Shown here: positions 53,992 to 62,787 of the stretch, piece by piece
Position numbering within the stretch: position 1 is the stretch's first letter
Layout: every line of letters starts with the position of its first letter
Position numbers and translations under genes: made by a program
Notes under the pieces: model-generated
Databases searched by the model: none
Seen by the model: the letters and a program-made list of their open reading frames with translations, nothing else
Told to the model about the DNA's origin: nothing
Source: Lachnotalea glycerini
GTDB lineage: Bacteria > Bacillota > Clostridia > Lachnospirales > Lachnospiraceae
Assembly: GCF_003201285.1 (NCBI RefSeq)
Contig: NZ_QICS01000004.1
Location: 1 to 64,000, forward strand
Direction: 5' to 3'
DNA: 64,000 nt

Positions 53992-55077
53992 TTGAGCTTA
54001 TCAACCAATAAATACAGTAAAATAAGAAAGGTCAATCAATTATTGTTTTGTATAGATTTACTTTTATTTATAGTGGTGATGGCTGCATCAGGCTGGAGCA
54101 AGGTAGCAAATATAACCAGAACAATCAGCAACCAAACGACAACCACAAACACCCAGACATATGATAGTGCGAAACAATATACCATTGGGTGGTCATCGTT
54201 TGATAATAGAATAGAACATTTTTATACGATCCAGGAAGGAGTTTTAGACAAAGCAGAGGAATTGGGAATTCGTGTGGTTACACACGATGAAAAGAGCAAT
54301 ACAACAGAAATGGTTAGTGGTGTGACCCAGCTTCTTCAGCAGGATATCGATGCATTGGTAATTTCTCCATATAATCCGGAAGTGCTAAGTGATATCGTTA
54401 AGCAGGCGAAAGAAAAAGGAATCCCTGTCATAGTGGTTGATGTCGGCACCGGAGGAAGTGAGGTAGATGCCAGTATATTGTCAGATTCCTTTGGAGGCGG
54501 AGTATTGGCAGGAGAATATGCGATAAGGCTTATTAAGGAGTATCAACTGACAAGCAAGAATGCCGCTATTATTCAAGTTAAAGAAAGCTCGGAATTTGCC
54601 AGAAGACGTGGAGAAGGTTTTAAAAATGTTATGCAGGAAGCAGGTTTTAATATTGCTACAATAATAAATGCTGAATCAGAAAGAGAAAATGCATATCGTG
54701 CAATGAAAGAACTTTTGGAAACCTATGGAGATGATATAGCGGTAGTATTTACTGAAAATGATCCTATGGCTCTTGGAGCAGCACAGGCAATCGATGAAGT
54801 GGGAAAAAAGGGACAAATTATGGTGATTGGATTTAATGGAGATCCAACAGCTATTCAGGCAATCAAGGAAGGCTATATGCAGGGAACAATTGCACAGCGC
54901 CCATACGAGATGGGACAATTGGGTGTAGAACTGGTTTATACTCTGTTAACAAATGGAGAAATAACCTACGATGATAGCGAAAAGAAAGAGCTATACACAG
55001 AAATTTATTTGATCGATCAAACTGGAAAACCTCACATAGATAACGGAGCAACGTATCAATTTATAAATTATCAGTGA
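53992..55077 (+). CDS. Membrane-anchored ribose-type binding protein
   Basis: A 361-aa protein with an N-terminal helix (about 19-36) and a Peripla_BP_4 fold: TIGWSSFDNRIEHFYTIQEG, DIDALVISPYNPEVL, FTENDPMALGAAQAI and IAQRPYEMGQLGVEL. It begins at TTG with AAAGGG upstream; no ATG is available. It is alone, without permease or ATPase, so it could be an orphan receptor. It is the third ribose-type binding protein in the window. Confidence 0.8.
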   Translation: MSLSTNKYSKIRKVNQLLFCIDLLLFIVVMAASGWSKVANITRTISNQTTTTNTQTYDSAKQYTIGWSSFDNRIEHFYTIQEGVLDKAEELGIRVVTHDEKSNTTEMVSGVTQLLQQDIDALVISPYNPEVLSDIVKQAKEKGIPVIVVDVGTGGSEVDASILSDSFGGGVLAGEYAIRLIKEYQLTSKNAAIIQVKESSEFARRRGEGFKNVMQEAGFNIATIINAESERENAYRAMKELLETYGDDIAVVFTENDPMALGAAQAIDEVGKKGQIMVIGFNGDPTAIQAIKEGYMQGTIAQRPYEMGQLGVELVYTLLTNGEITYDDSEKKELYTEIYLIDQTGKPHIDNGATYQFINYQ

Positions 55078-55099
55078 TTTAAGTAAAACAAAATTGCTA

Positions 55100-55153
55100 T
55101 TGACAAATGACATTTAATTGTATACAATTTGTTTAGATGAATTGCGCGCAATT
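55100..55153 (+). promoter_or_regulatory. Promoter with two palindromic operator-like sites
   Basis: TTGACA (55100-55105), a 17-base spacer, TACAAT (55123-55128). The perfect palindrome AATTGTATACAATT (55116-55129) covers the -10 box. A second, AATTGCGCGCAATT (55140-55153), follows 24 bases on. They share AATTG/CAATT arms, so one dimeric repressor could bind both. It drives the hydrolase at 55259. Confidence 0.72.
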
Positions 55154-55258
55154 AAATTTATAACAATAAAATAAAACAAAATAGAAAGGGAAGCCATAAG
55201 CACAGTATGCAAAAGTAATGGCAATATTGTAGAATAGCTATAATATTTGGACAATAAT

Positions 55259-56008
55259 ATGAAGATAATCGCATTAGAATTTTATAAAAACGGAGAAATG
55301 CAGGAAGCATTTGCATTTGGAGGCTCAAGAGAATCAGAAAAGTTAAGTGCTAAAACATATCCGGCCAGTTTACAAAATTATTTAATAGATACCGGAAAAG
55401 AAGTTATATTGGTAGATACAGGACTTCCTGTTGAAACACCTGAGTTTAAAAGAGAACCAAATCAAAAATTATACACCGGAGATAAGATAAATGACTTTTT
55501 AACAGCTCTTAGAAAGGTAGGATATCAGCCTGAGGATATTGATAAAATCATCGTTACACATAAGCATCCGGATCACACAGGAGAGCTACGAGCATTTCCA
55601 AATGCAAAAATATATATCTCTGAGATTGAAGCAGAGGCTATGAATTTAAAGGGAGATAATATTATCCGTGTCTGTTTCACCGATGGAAGCTATAAAAATT
55701 TCGACAAGAGTCAAAAAATAGCAGAGCATATTGTAATGCTTCCTGCCTCTGGGCATACTAGGGGCAATTCCATTGCAGTGATAGAAGCCGATGATTTATA
55801 TTACATGATTCAAGGTGATGTAACCTATACGGATGAGGCTCTAAGACAAAATGAATTATCCGTTGTGTTTGAAGATAAGGAAGAAGCAAGAAAAACGCTT
55901 GATAAGGTACGCAGGTTTGTAAAGGAAAACAATACAATTTATTTGTCTACTCATACTCCTGAGGCTTTAACTTCGTTGTTAAATAAAGAGATTATGAAGC
56001 TATCTTAA
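55259..56008 (+). CDS. Metallo-beta-lactamase-fold hydrolase
   Basis: A 249-aa MBL-fold enzyme. The dinuclear metal motif is THKHPDHTG (HxHxDH). The following ligands are the His of SGHTRGNS, the Asp of MIQGDVTYT and the terminal His of LSTHTPEAL. It resembles lactonase-like (AHL lactonase/AttM-type) members of the fold, but its substrate is unknown. The start is placed at the ATG at 55259; a TTG four codons upstream (55247) is possible. It has a regulated-looking promoter, then a terminator. Confidence 0.85.
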   Translation: MKIIALEFYKNGEMQEAFAFGGSRESEKLSAKTYPASLQNYLIDTGKEVILVDTGLPVETPEFKREPNQKLYTGDKINDFLTALRKVGYQPEDIDKIIVTHKHPDHTGELRAFPNAKIYISEIEAEAMNLKGDNIIRVCFTDGSYKNFDKSQKIAEHIVMLPASGHTRGNSIAVIEADDLYYMIQGDVTYTDEALRQNELSVVFEDKEEARKTLDKVRRFVKENNTIYLSTHTPEALTSLLNKEIMKLS

Positions 56009-56103
56009 AACAAAGAAGTACTTTTTACATAATAAGGGCGTTTTAAATTAGATGGTTTAATGACTCCTTAGCTTAGAAATTTTAAAATAAACAAAAAAAC
56101 AGA

Positions 56104-56138
56104 AAGCTTATGAATGGTTTGATTCATAGGCTTTTTTG
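56104..56138 (+). terminator. Terminator after the MBL-fold hydrolase gene
   Basis: AAGCTTATGAAT pairs with ATTCATAGGCTT (one mismatch/G-T), followed by T6. Confidence 0.8.
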
Positions 56139-56187
56139 TTGAATTTATGATGATTTTAGCGCACTATAGTTAAATTATTTTCTTAAT

Positions 56188-56463
56188 TTGCCTATAATAG
56201 TAGAAACTTGCTTTACACGCAATTTTCGCTTTATAAGAAAGCCTTTTGATTATTGTGATATCAAGGAAGTTTTAAGTAAGCTGGAAACAATTTTGGATCC
56301 AAGAATATTCTATCGTATTCATAGAAATATGACTGTAAATATGCTTGCGATTGATACATATCAGGATGGCGTAATTATCATAGATGAAAAAGAATTTCTG
56401 GTTTCAATTCAACCGTTTACGGACTTATGGTTGAAAAATATGATACTTTTTGTTACAATATAA
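56188..56463 (+). pseudogene. LytTR DNA-binding domain fragment
   Basis: A 91-codon open stretch with a LytTR-like segment (FIRKPFDYCDIKEVLSKLE, then FYRIHRNMTVNM). It lacks a receiver domain, an ATG and a ribosome binding site; a TTG is the only start. LytTR regulators commonly control peptide bacteriocin genes, and this piece sits 98 bases before the C39 transporter, so it may be the remains of the locus regulator. It could also be a stand-alone LytTR protein. Confidence 0.5.
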
Positions 56464-56560
56464 CTATAATTATAGTTAAAAACTATGTGTTAATTTTACT
56501 TATTACCTATATAAAAATAGTCTATGAGTGGGTAGAGTAAGTAGATACTAGGGGGAAATT

Positions 56561-58795
56561 ATGAGATATACCTATGTAAAGCAGCAGGATGCAACCGATT
56601 GTGCAGCAGCATGTTTGGCAATGATATGTCTACATTATCGAAAAGAAACAACGATTACAAGACTCAGAGATATGATGGGAACTGATTTGAAAGGAACAAA
56701 TCTCATAGGTCTTAGCAAATGTGCAGATGAGCTTGGATTTACTTCACAGGCAGTGCGGGTAGACAAGGAAGGCTTTATAAGTAAGTACACACTTCCTGCC
56801 ATTGCCAATATCATAACGAAAGAAGGATTAAGTCATTTCGTGGTGGTATTCAAAATAACGGATAAGCATGTAATACTAGGTGATCCAGCCAAAGATTTAA
56901 TCAGAGTAGAAATTGATGAGTTTTATAAGAACTTCACAGGAGCTATGTTAATACTTAAGCCGAATCAGCAGTTTACATCGGGGAAAGTAAAAAATGAAAA
57001 ATTATTCAGCCGCTATGTGAAGCTATTGTTACCACAGAAAAAGCTGTTTATCTTTTCCATTATGGCATCCGTTCTATTAACGGTGCTTGGAATTGTGTCA
57101 TCTCTGTTTAATAAAATATTAATGGATGAGATTTTACCCTATAAGCTTAAAAATACACTGATTATGGTATTAATCGTATTTGCACTTTTATCTGTCACTC
57201 AGGTGGTCATAGGATTTGTAAGGCAATGGATGATGATTTATCTGTCACAGAAAATTGATATACCATTAATGCTTGGGTATTTTGAACATATTTATAAATT
57301 ACCGATGAAATTTTTTGCTACCAGAAAAACAGGCGATATTATCACAAGATTTTCCGATGCCTTTACCATAAAGGATATTTTTACAAACATTGCACTGACG
57401 TTAATTATGGATATCGCAATGGCACTGGTAACCGGAGTTATTTTATTTAAGATGAATACGGGATTGTTTGTCATTATTTTGTTTATGACCATAATTAGTA
57501 TTTTACTTGTTTTTATCTTTAAACAACCGTATAAAAAAATCAATGAAGAACAAATGCAGCAGTCATCCATCTTAAATTCGCAGATTATAGAAGGCCTTCG
57601 GGCAGTGGAGACTGTAAAAGGAAATGCGAATGAGGAGACAGAGCTTGAAAATATCGAGAGGGAGTATATTAAGTCATTAAGGATTGGATTAAAGGAGGGA
57701 ATGCTTTCTAATATTCAAGGTTCTATTTCAGGGACTATTTCCTCAGTAGGAAACTTAATATTAATGTATTTTGGAATCATGCAGGTCATTAACAATGATA
57801 CCACATTAGGTGCCATGATGGCATTTATGACCCTGTCAGGCTATTTTATGGATCCCGTATCAAGACTGGTCGGACTTCAATTGCAGATTCAGGAAGCTAA
57901 TATTTCGATGAAACGAATGACAGAAATTTTAGATTATGAAGAAGAACAGGAGACAGAGAACCGAAATACCTATCAGGATATGGAAAGCATAGCAGGAGAT
58001 ATTGAAGTAAAAAATATCACATTTCGCTATGGCAACCGAAAGCCTGTACTTAAGGATGTCAGCTTTACGATAGCCAAGGGAAAAAAGGTAGCATTAGTAG
58101 GAGCAAGCGGAAGCGGGAAATCGACAATAGCCAAGCTGCTTTTAAAATATTATGAGCCGGAAGCAGGAGAAATTCTGATTGACGGAGTGGACATCAATGA
58201 ATACAGCAATACATCACTACGTCAGGCAATTTCTTATGTACCTCAGTCAATAGAATTGTTTTCTAAAAGTATTTATGACAATATTCGCGTCAGTAAAATG
58301 AATTCTACACTGGATGAAGTGAAAGAAGCTGCAAAGGCGGCAGATGCCCATGACTTTATTAAAAAGCTTCCGATGCAGTACTACACCTATCTGGAAGAAG
58401 CAGGAAACGGACTAAGCGGTGGTGAAAAGCAAAGAATTGCACTAGCAAGAGCGTTTCTAAAAAAGAATGAGTTCTACATATTGGATGAAAGTACCAGTAA
58501 CTTGGACTTTGCGACAGAAAATATCATCTTTGATATGATTTATAATAAATTTAGAAAAAAATCTATGTTAATCATTGCGCATAGACTGTCAACAATTAAA
58601 AACTGTGATGAAATCATAGTGATTGATCAGGGTGAGATAGTCGAAAAGGGAACGCATGAAGACCTACTAAAAAAGCAAGGTCAGTACTATAAGCTATGGG
58701 AAATGCAGCAGGGGAACTTTGTAATCAGAGAGGAAGAAAATGAAGTCATAGTGGAGGAGCCTCTCTCAGATGCAGATGAGTTAAGCTATACCTAA
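56561..58795 (+). CDS. C39 peptidase-containing ABC transporter
   Basis: A 744-aa peptidase/exporter that cuts double-glycine leaders and exports the core. The C39 domain (about 1-130) has C14 in ATDCAAACLAM, H92 in LSHFVVV and D108 in LGDPAKD. Six helices follow (about 155-450). The ATPase domain (about 490-725) has GASGSGKST, LSGGEKQRIALARA, YILDESTSNLD and the H-loop IAHRLS. All key residues are intact, unlike the ABC half at 46808. It precedes two double-glycine precursor genes. GGGGGAAA precedes the ATG. Confidence 0.95.
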   Translation: MRYTYVKQQDATDCAAACLAMICLHYRKETTITRLRDMMGTDLKGTNLIGLSKCADELGFTSQAVRVDKEGFISKYTLPAIANIITKEGLSHFVVVFKITDKHVILGDPAKDLIRVEIDEFYKNFTGAMLILKPNQQFTSGKVKNEKLFSRYVKLLLPQKKLFIFSIMASVLLTVLGIVSSLFNKILMDEILPYKLKNTLIMVLIVFALLSVTQVVIGFVRQWMMIYLSQKIDIPLMLGYFEHIYKLPMKFFATRKTGDIITRFSDAFTIKDIFTNIALTLIMDIAMALVTGVILFKMNTGLFVIILFMTIISILLVFIFKQPYKKINEEQMQQSSILNSQIIEGLRAVETVKGNANEETELENIEREYIKSLRIGLKEGMLSNIQGSISGTISSVGNLILMYFGIMQVINNDTTLGAMMAFMTLSGYFMDPVSRLVGLQLQIQEANISMKRMTEILDYEEEQETENRNTYQDMESIAGDIEVKNITFRYGNRKPVLKDVSFTIAKGKKVALVGASGSGKSTIAKLLLKYYEPEAGEILIDGVDINEYSNTSLRQAISYVPQSIELFSKSIYDNIRVSKMNSTLDEVKEAAKAADAHDFIKKLPMQYYTYLEEAGNGLSGGEKQRIALARAFLKKNEFYILDESTSNLDFATENIIFDMIYNKFRKKSMLIIAHRLSTIKNCDEIIVIDQGEIVEKGTHEDLLKKQGQYYKLWEMQQGNFVIREEENEVIVEEPLSDADELSYT

Positions 58796-58879
58796 TAGCA
58801 GTGCTTTAGGCATTAATGTTTAAATAGACTGTAATTGCTTGCAAACATTTACAAAAAATAAATAAGGAGGAAATATATA

Positions 58880-59239
58880 ATGGATATGACTTATGAAGAT
58901 GCATTGGTAATGCCAAATGGTTGTGTGATGATGGATGAGGAGGAGATGACGTATGTGGAAGGTGGTGATAATAAATATACTATGACTTTAAGTGGCGCAA
59001 GTGATTATTTTGCAATGGTTGTGGCGGCTGCTTCAGCTTTTGCAGCAGGATCCGCTGCAATACAATATGTTGGTGAGATTGGTACTTTTTATTATGGAGT
59101 TATATTAGGTTCAGCTATAGGTTGCTTAAATCAATGCAAAACATGGTTGGAATCATATAGTAGTTCAAGTAAAGTAAAAGTAACAGAGTATACAACTTTG
59201 TTGGACATTATTACAGGCTATAGTGTTGCTTTAAAGTAA
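58880..59239 (+). CDS. Double-glycine leader precursor 1
   Basis: A 119-aa precursor. The 29-residue leader ends EEEMTYVEGG and matches the leader at 60398 except for two residues. The 90-residue core is rich in Ala, Ser and Gly in its first half (AMVVAAASAFAAGSAAIQYV), has two Cys (C101/C105 region, GCLNQC) and ends in a Thr/Val-rich strand. The leader is of the lactobin/cerein 7B-like class; the core shows no similarity I recognise to a known bacteriocin. AGGAGG precedes the ATG. Confidence 0.82.
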   Translation: MDMTYEDALVMPNGCVMMDEEEMTYVEGGDNKYTMTLSGASDYFAMVVAAASAFAAGSAAIQYVGEIGTFYYGVILGSAIGCLNQCKTWLESYSSSSKVKVTEYTTLLDIITGYSVALK

Positions 59240-59465
59240 GAGATAAGGTTGTAAATGATATTCTTATAAAATTAATAAAAGCTTTTTACATTATAAATAC
59301 ATTCATATTGAAAGATTTAACCTCTCCAGCTATGATAGGGAGAATAGTGTAAGAAAACGGTGAAGATGTAAAAAGAAGCTTCCTATTTTAAAATAAGAGT
59401 AATCATTATTAACTGGTAATTGATACTTAAATTTTATCAATAATACTAAAAATAGGAGGATATAA

Positions 59466-59648
59466 ATGAATAAACTCAAACTAACAAGAAAAATTTCAAG
59501 GATACTTTATATTGGAGTTTTATTCATTATTGCTGCGACAGCATTAAGTGGTTTTCCTGTACCATACTATTTAATGATACTAGTGTGGGCTGGTATAATA
59601 GTGTCTTTTGTAACAGATTTAATTCTTAACATTCAGAATAAAAAATAA
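59466..59648 (+). CDS. Small two-helix membrane protein A (immunity candidate)
   Basis: A 60-aa basic protein with two hydrophobic helices (about 12-30 and 34-54). It has an AGGAGG site. It follows precursor 1 and is therefore a candidate immunity protein. No family recognised. Confidence 0.65.
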   Translation: MNKLKLTRKISRILYIGVLFIIAATALSGFPVPYYLMILVWAGIIVSFVTDLILNIQNKK

Positions 59649-59770
59649 ATATAATTTAAGAAATAGTTTAAAAGATTCATGTTGCATGGCCTAATAGCGG
59701 CTGTTAGCAGTATAGTTAAAATATAAGTAAATTCTAATGTAAACTTATATAACAAAGCGAGGGATAGTGT

Positions 59771-59968
59771 ATGAATAATAGAAAAATAATGGTTGTTTCA
59801 TTGATTATTATATTTCTTCTTTTATTATTGATGAATTATATGTCAGATATTTTATTAAAATTACCAAATAGTAGTATCTTAAAAGACGTATCAGTGTCAT
59901 TTGGAGTAACCATTGGAGTGGGAATAGTTTGGATAACTATTATAAAATTAATTAAAAATAGTAAGTGA
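59771..59968 (+). CDS. Small two-helix membrane protein B
   Basis: A 65-aa protein with two strongly hydrophobic helices (about 5-25 and 42-60) and basic ends. AGCGAGGG is a weak site before the ATG. It lies between the two precursor genes and could be a second immunity or accessory protein. Confidence 0.55.
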   Translation: MNNRKIMVVSLIIIFLLLLLMNYMSDILLKLPNSSILKDVSVSFGVTIGVGIVWITIIKLIKNSK

Positions 59969-60144
59969 AAAGTATGTAATCAAAAAAATACTCTATTTTA
60001 GCTTTTATATTTAAGTGAACATAAGATGTAGATTAGACTATATACTATACTATTAATTATATGAAGCTAGAAAATAATGAGAAACTACTACGTTAGTTAT
60101 GATTTTCATTGTTTTACGATTCATCGTAGTAAAAAGCTTTGTAA

Positions 60145-60316
60145 GGCTCTGGTAACGGATGTGGCTTTTACGATGAAGACAGTAGTTAGTATTTTACTGT
60201 ATTTATTTTTAAACAGCCGTATAAAAATATTAATGAAAAACAGATGCAACAAGGGGATTTTGTAATTAGAGAATAAGAGATTTTCAGATGAAGATGAGAT
60301 GAGTATTATCTAATAG
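60145..60316 (+). pseudogene. Remnant of a second C39 transporter gene
   Basis: Two segments match the intact transporter gene. 60190-60250 (TTTAAACAGCCGTATAAAAA, then AGATGCAACAA) matches 57505-57562, and 60253-60316 matches 58712-58797 with small gaps. The two parts join exactly where the intact gene has an 11-base direct repeat, AAATGCAGCAG (57552-57562 and 58701-58711), so 1149 bases were lost between the repeats. Farther 5', 60145-60185 matches about 57417-57465 loosely. The frame is broken. Confidence 0.85.
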
Positions 60317-60397
60317 AAGTGTTTTAAGCATTAATGTTTAAACAGATTGTAATTGGTTACAAACATTTATAAAAAATAAATAAGGAGGAAATATATA

Positions 60398-60799
60398 ATG
60401 GATATGACTTATGAAGATGCATTGGTAATGCCCAATAATTGTGCCATGATGGATGAGGAAGAAATGACATATGTAGAGGGAGGCGGTACATTATATGTTA
60501 CATTTACTAAGTCAACAATATGTAACGCTATTGGTGTTTTAGGTGGTGTGGCCACAAAGGCGGCAGTTACCGCTCTTTTAGAATCAGCAGCAATTGGTGT
60601 GGCCACGGCAATTGAACTAGGGACAGCGGGAACAGGAACATTAGTTGCTGGATTAGTATTGGCGTACGGTTCAACTGTTGCTGCTGCCGCAGCGGCAAAA
60701 ATTGTTAAAAATATTGCATCTGGAGTTTATACGGGTGGAGATATAACATTGAAAGTTGCGAGTGGATCTTTAGTTCCGTCATTTACTTTGACAATCTAA
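60398..60799 (+). CDS. Double-glycine leader precursor 2
   Basis: A 133-aa precursor. The 29-residue leader differs from that of precursor 1 only at residues 14 and 16. The 104-residue core is unrelated: one Cys in STICNAIG, a long Ala/Gly/Val-rich helix zone (about 45-110) and a Thr/Leu-rich end. The 84 bases before the ATG, including AGGAGGAAATATATA, closely match the same stretch before precursor 1. Processing by the C39 transporter is expected. Confidence 0.82.
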   Translation: MDMTYEDALVMPNNCAMMDEEEMTYVEGGGTLYVTFTKSTICNAIGVLGGVATKAAVTALLESAAIGVATAIELGTAGTGTLVAGLVLAYGSTVAAAAAAKIVKNIASGVYTGGDITLKVASGSLVPSFTLTI

Positions 60800-60814
60800 T
60801 TTAATACATAGAAA

Positions 60815-60847
60815 AATACGCCAAATTGGTAATCTATTTGGCGTATT
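60815..60847 (+). promoter_or_regulatory. Strong hairpin after precursor 2
   Basis: AATACGCCAAAT (60815-60826) and ATTTGGCGTATT (60836-60847) form a perfect 12-base stem with a 9-base loop, no T-run after it. Probably message protection or partial termination so that precursor exceeds downstream genes. Confidence 0.7.
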
Positions 60848-60890
60848 CTATATAAATCTTATAATACTACATAGAAAGGGTGGCTTTGAA

Positions 60891-61079
60891 ATGAAATTAT
60901 CAAAAATAGAATTATTCGTATATGCTTGTGTTGCGTTTATTGCATTTACGGTTTCGGACAGATTAAATTACAATGCACTGTCATGGCAGAGTTTTTTAAT
61001 TATAGTAATTCCCTTGTTAATAACAGATACTTTATTCTTAGTTAAAAAAAGAATAGACGAAGAACATAGGAATAAATAA
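60891..61079 (+). CDS. Small two-helix membrane protein C (immunity candidate)
   Basis: A 62-aa protein with two hydrophobic helices (about 7-23 and 33-52) and a charged tail. AAAGGGTGG precedes the ATG. It follows precursor 2 as protein A follows precursor 1, and its stop is one base before the next ATG. Confidence 0.65.
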   Translation: MKLSKIELFVYACVAFIAFTVSDRLNYNALSWQSFLIIVIPLLITDTLFLVKKRIDEEHRNK

Positions 61080-61080
61080 A

Positions 61081-62223
61081 ATGATAAAGAATGAAAGAAT
61101 TTTTGAATCAGGTATAAACGCTGCAATCATTCTAGTTATATTAAAAGTTGTATACAAAATTATAATAGATAATAAAAATTTTAAGATTGACAAGATACAA
61201 TTTATCATAGTATATGCAATATTTTTTATCTGTGCACATTATGTATTTGTATTTATTCATGAATTTGGTCATTTGCTATTTATGAAAAAAAGAAATATAG
61301 AAGTTGCCATGTTTGTAATAGGACCTATTCTTTTTGTAAAAAGTACAAATAGAATAAAAATAAAAGTAAGATTCAAGGGCGAATTAATATGGGGTGGTTG
61401 TGTTATTCCATATGTAAATAGCAGAATAAAAAATCAAGAAAGTTTAGAGCAATATGCAAATGATTATGTGTATATGCTAATGGGAGGAGTTTATTCTAGT
61501 TTAGTAGCTTATGTTATTTGTATTTTGTTTTTCTGTTTTATTGATGGTACAAATTATTTATTTTCACCTATATGTATTTATATTAACTGGTCAATTTTAA
61601 TCTCACTATTTAAAAAAACGGGAAATGTGATGGGTGACTTTAAAATGGCAAAATTTTTAACTCAGAACGAAGATATGATAATAGCTATCTTATATAATAG
61701 CCTGCTAATAGAATTTCCTGTCAATCAATTTATTCTAGAAAAGTGTGAAGAATTTGTTTACAGTAAAAAAATTAATAAAGAATACAATTATTTAAAAATA
61801 TGCAATTTAATTAATCTATTAGTTTATAAGATAATCAATTTAGATGAAAAAGAAGAGAAAATGGAAGAATATCTTATTCAATTTACAAAGCAAAATCTAG
61901 AAAGTAAAAACGATATTTATTATAACTTATTAATGTGTAGGTTAATATATCATTTTTTATTATACGAATATTGTTATGAAAGCAACTATCTAGAGTCAAT
62001 GTATGATTTGCTTCACAATTTTATTTTAGATTCATTTTCTAACAACAATACATTTTTTAACTATGTAAAGAAATACCAAGTCAATCTATTAAAACTGATA
62101 GATTCCAAAAATGCAAATGCAAATAAACAATGGAACTATTTTGGATTTATCAGTTTATTTCAGTATATTAATAATTATATGTATATGATAGAGCTATTGG
62201 AAGCTAATATAATAAACAGATAA
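61081..62223 (+). CDS. M50-type membrane zinc metalloprotease
   Basis: A 380-aa protein. An early helix (about 12-30) and a second at 41-60 lead into the HExxH zinc site, H60-E61-F62-G63-H64, partly within the membrane. Further helices lie at about 135-155 and 160-178. A soluble helical C-terminal half (about 200-380) resembles no domain I know. M50-like proteases recur in peptide secretion loci, where they may process a leader, act in immunity or signal. The start abuts the preceding stop, so translation is probably coupled. Confidence 0.78.
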   Translation: MIKNERIFESGINAAIILVILKVVYKIIIDNKNFKIDKIQFIIVYAIFFICAHYVFVFIHEFGHLLFMKKRNIEVAMFVIGPILFVKSTNRIKIKVRFKGELIWGGCVIPYVNSRIKNQESLEQYANDYVYMLMGGVYSSLVAYVICILFFCFIDGTNYLFSPICIYINWSILISLFKKTGNVMGDFKMAKFLTQNEDMIIAILYNSLLIEFPVNQFILEKCEEFVYSKKINKEYNYLKICNLINLLVYKIINLDEKEEKMEEYLIQFTKQNLESKNDIYYNLLMCRLIYHFLLYEYCYESNYLESMYDLLHNFILDSFSNNNTFFNYVKKYQVNLLKLIDSKNANANKQWNYFGFISLFQYINNYMYMIELLEANIINR

Positions 62224-62260
62224 GTAGATTGATTTTTTAACCATATAGGGAGATAAATTT

Positions 62261-62329
62261 ATGAATACTGTAAGTAATTATATTGTCTATCCAACGATAG
62301 GGAAAATGGAGGAATTATGGGTAAACTAA
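62261..62329 (+). CDS. Possible 22-codon leader peptide
   Basis: ATG at 62261 has GGGAGATAAATTT before it and runs 22 codons to a stop inside the start of the next gene (62317), so it could couple translation. It may be chance. Confidence 0.3.
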   Translation: MNTVSNYIVYPTIGKMEELWVN

Positions 62330-62787
62330 AAATTGAGCAGAGTAAATCGTTAAAACTTTCAAATGTAATAAGTAAGATATTAATGCCTGATGAAATAGAA
62401 AATTATGCTTTGGAAGTGGAAAAGATGCATAATTATATTAAAATTAAAGGTGTAAAACCTTTGGGACCGATTATTCAGTATACAAAAGCTACTGTTAATC
62501 AGAGGGGAGAAATGAATGTTGAGCTAAGAATATTACAGCAAGTAAATAATTACATTAACAATATGGATTCGTTTTATAAGATTGATTCTGTAATAAGAGT
62601 AAAAAAATGTATGTATGTAAGATTTATTGGTGAAGAAACTAAGCTAAAATTTGCCTATGATAAAATTAATCTAGAGGCTTTCGAGGAGGATATCCCCTTA
62701 AAAGGCGATAGTTATACCATATTTGTTGACAAACAAGATGACAATATGATAGCAGATGTATTTATGGAGAGAGCAGACCATGAGTAA
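62317..62787 (+). CDS. Soluble protein of unknown function (GyrI-like fold possible)
   Basis: A 156-aa protein without membrane helices. GVKPLGPIIQYTKATVNQRG and the closing YTIFVDKQDDNMIADVFME recall GyrI/AraC effector-binding-like or SOUL-type folds, but the match is weak. It overlaps the HlyD-type gene by 8 bases and has GGAGG before the ATG, so it belongs to the secretion operon. Confidence 0.6.
   Translation: MGKLKIEQSKSLKLSNVISKILMPDEIENYALEVEKMHNYIKIKGVKPLGPIIQYTKATVNQRGEMNVELRILQQVNNYINNMDSFYKIDSVIRVKKCMYVRFIGEETKLKFAYDKINLEAFEEDIPLKGDSYTIFVDKQDDNMIADVFMERADHE

Noticed and set aside
58880-60799. Interpreting the precursors as lanthipeptide or Nif11-type RiPPs
   Set aside because: No modifying enzyme (LanM, LanB, radical-SAM) is in reach, the cores are poor in Cys, and the leaders are short double-glycine type.
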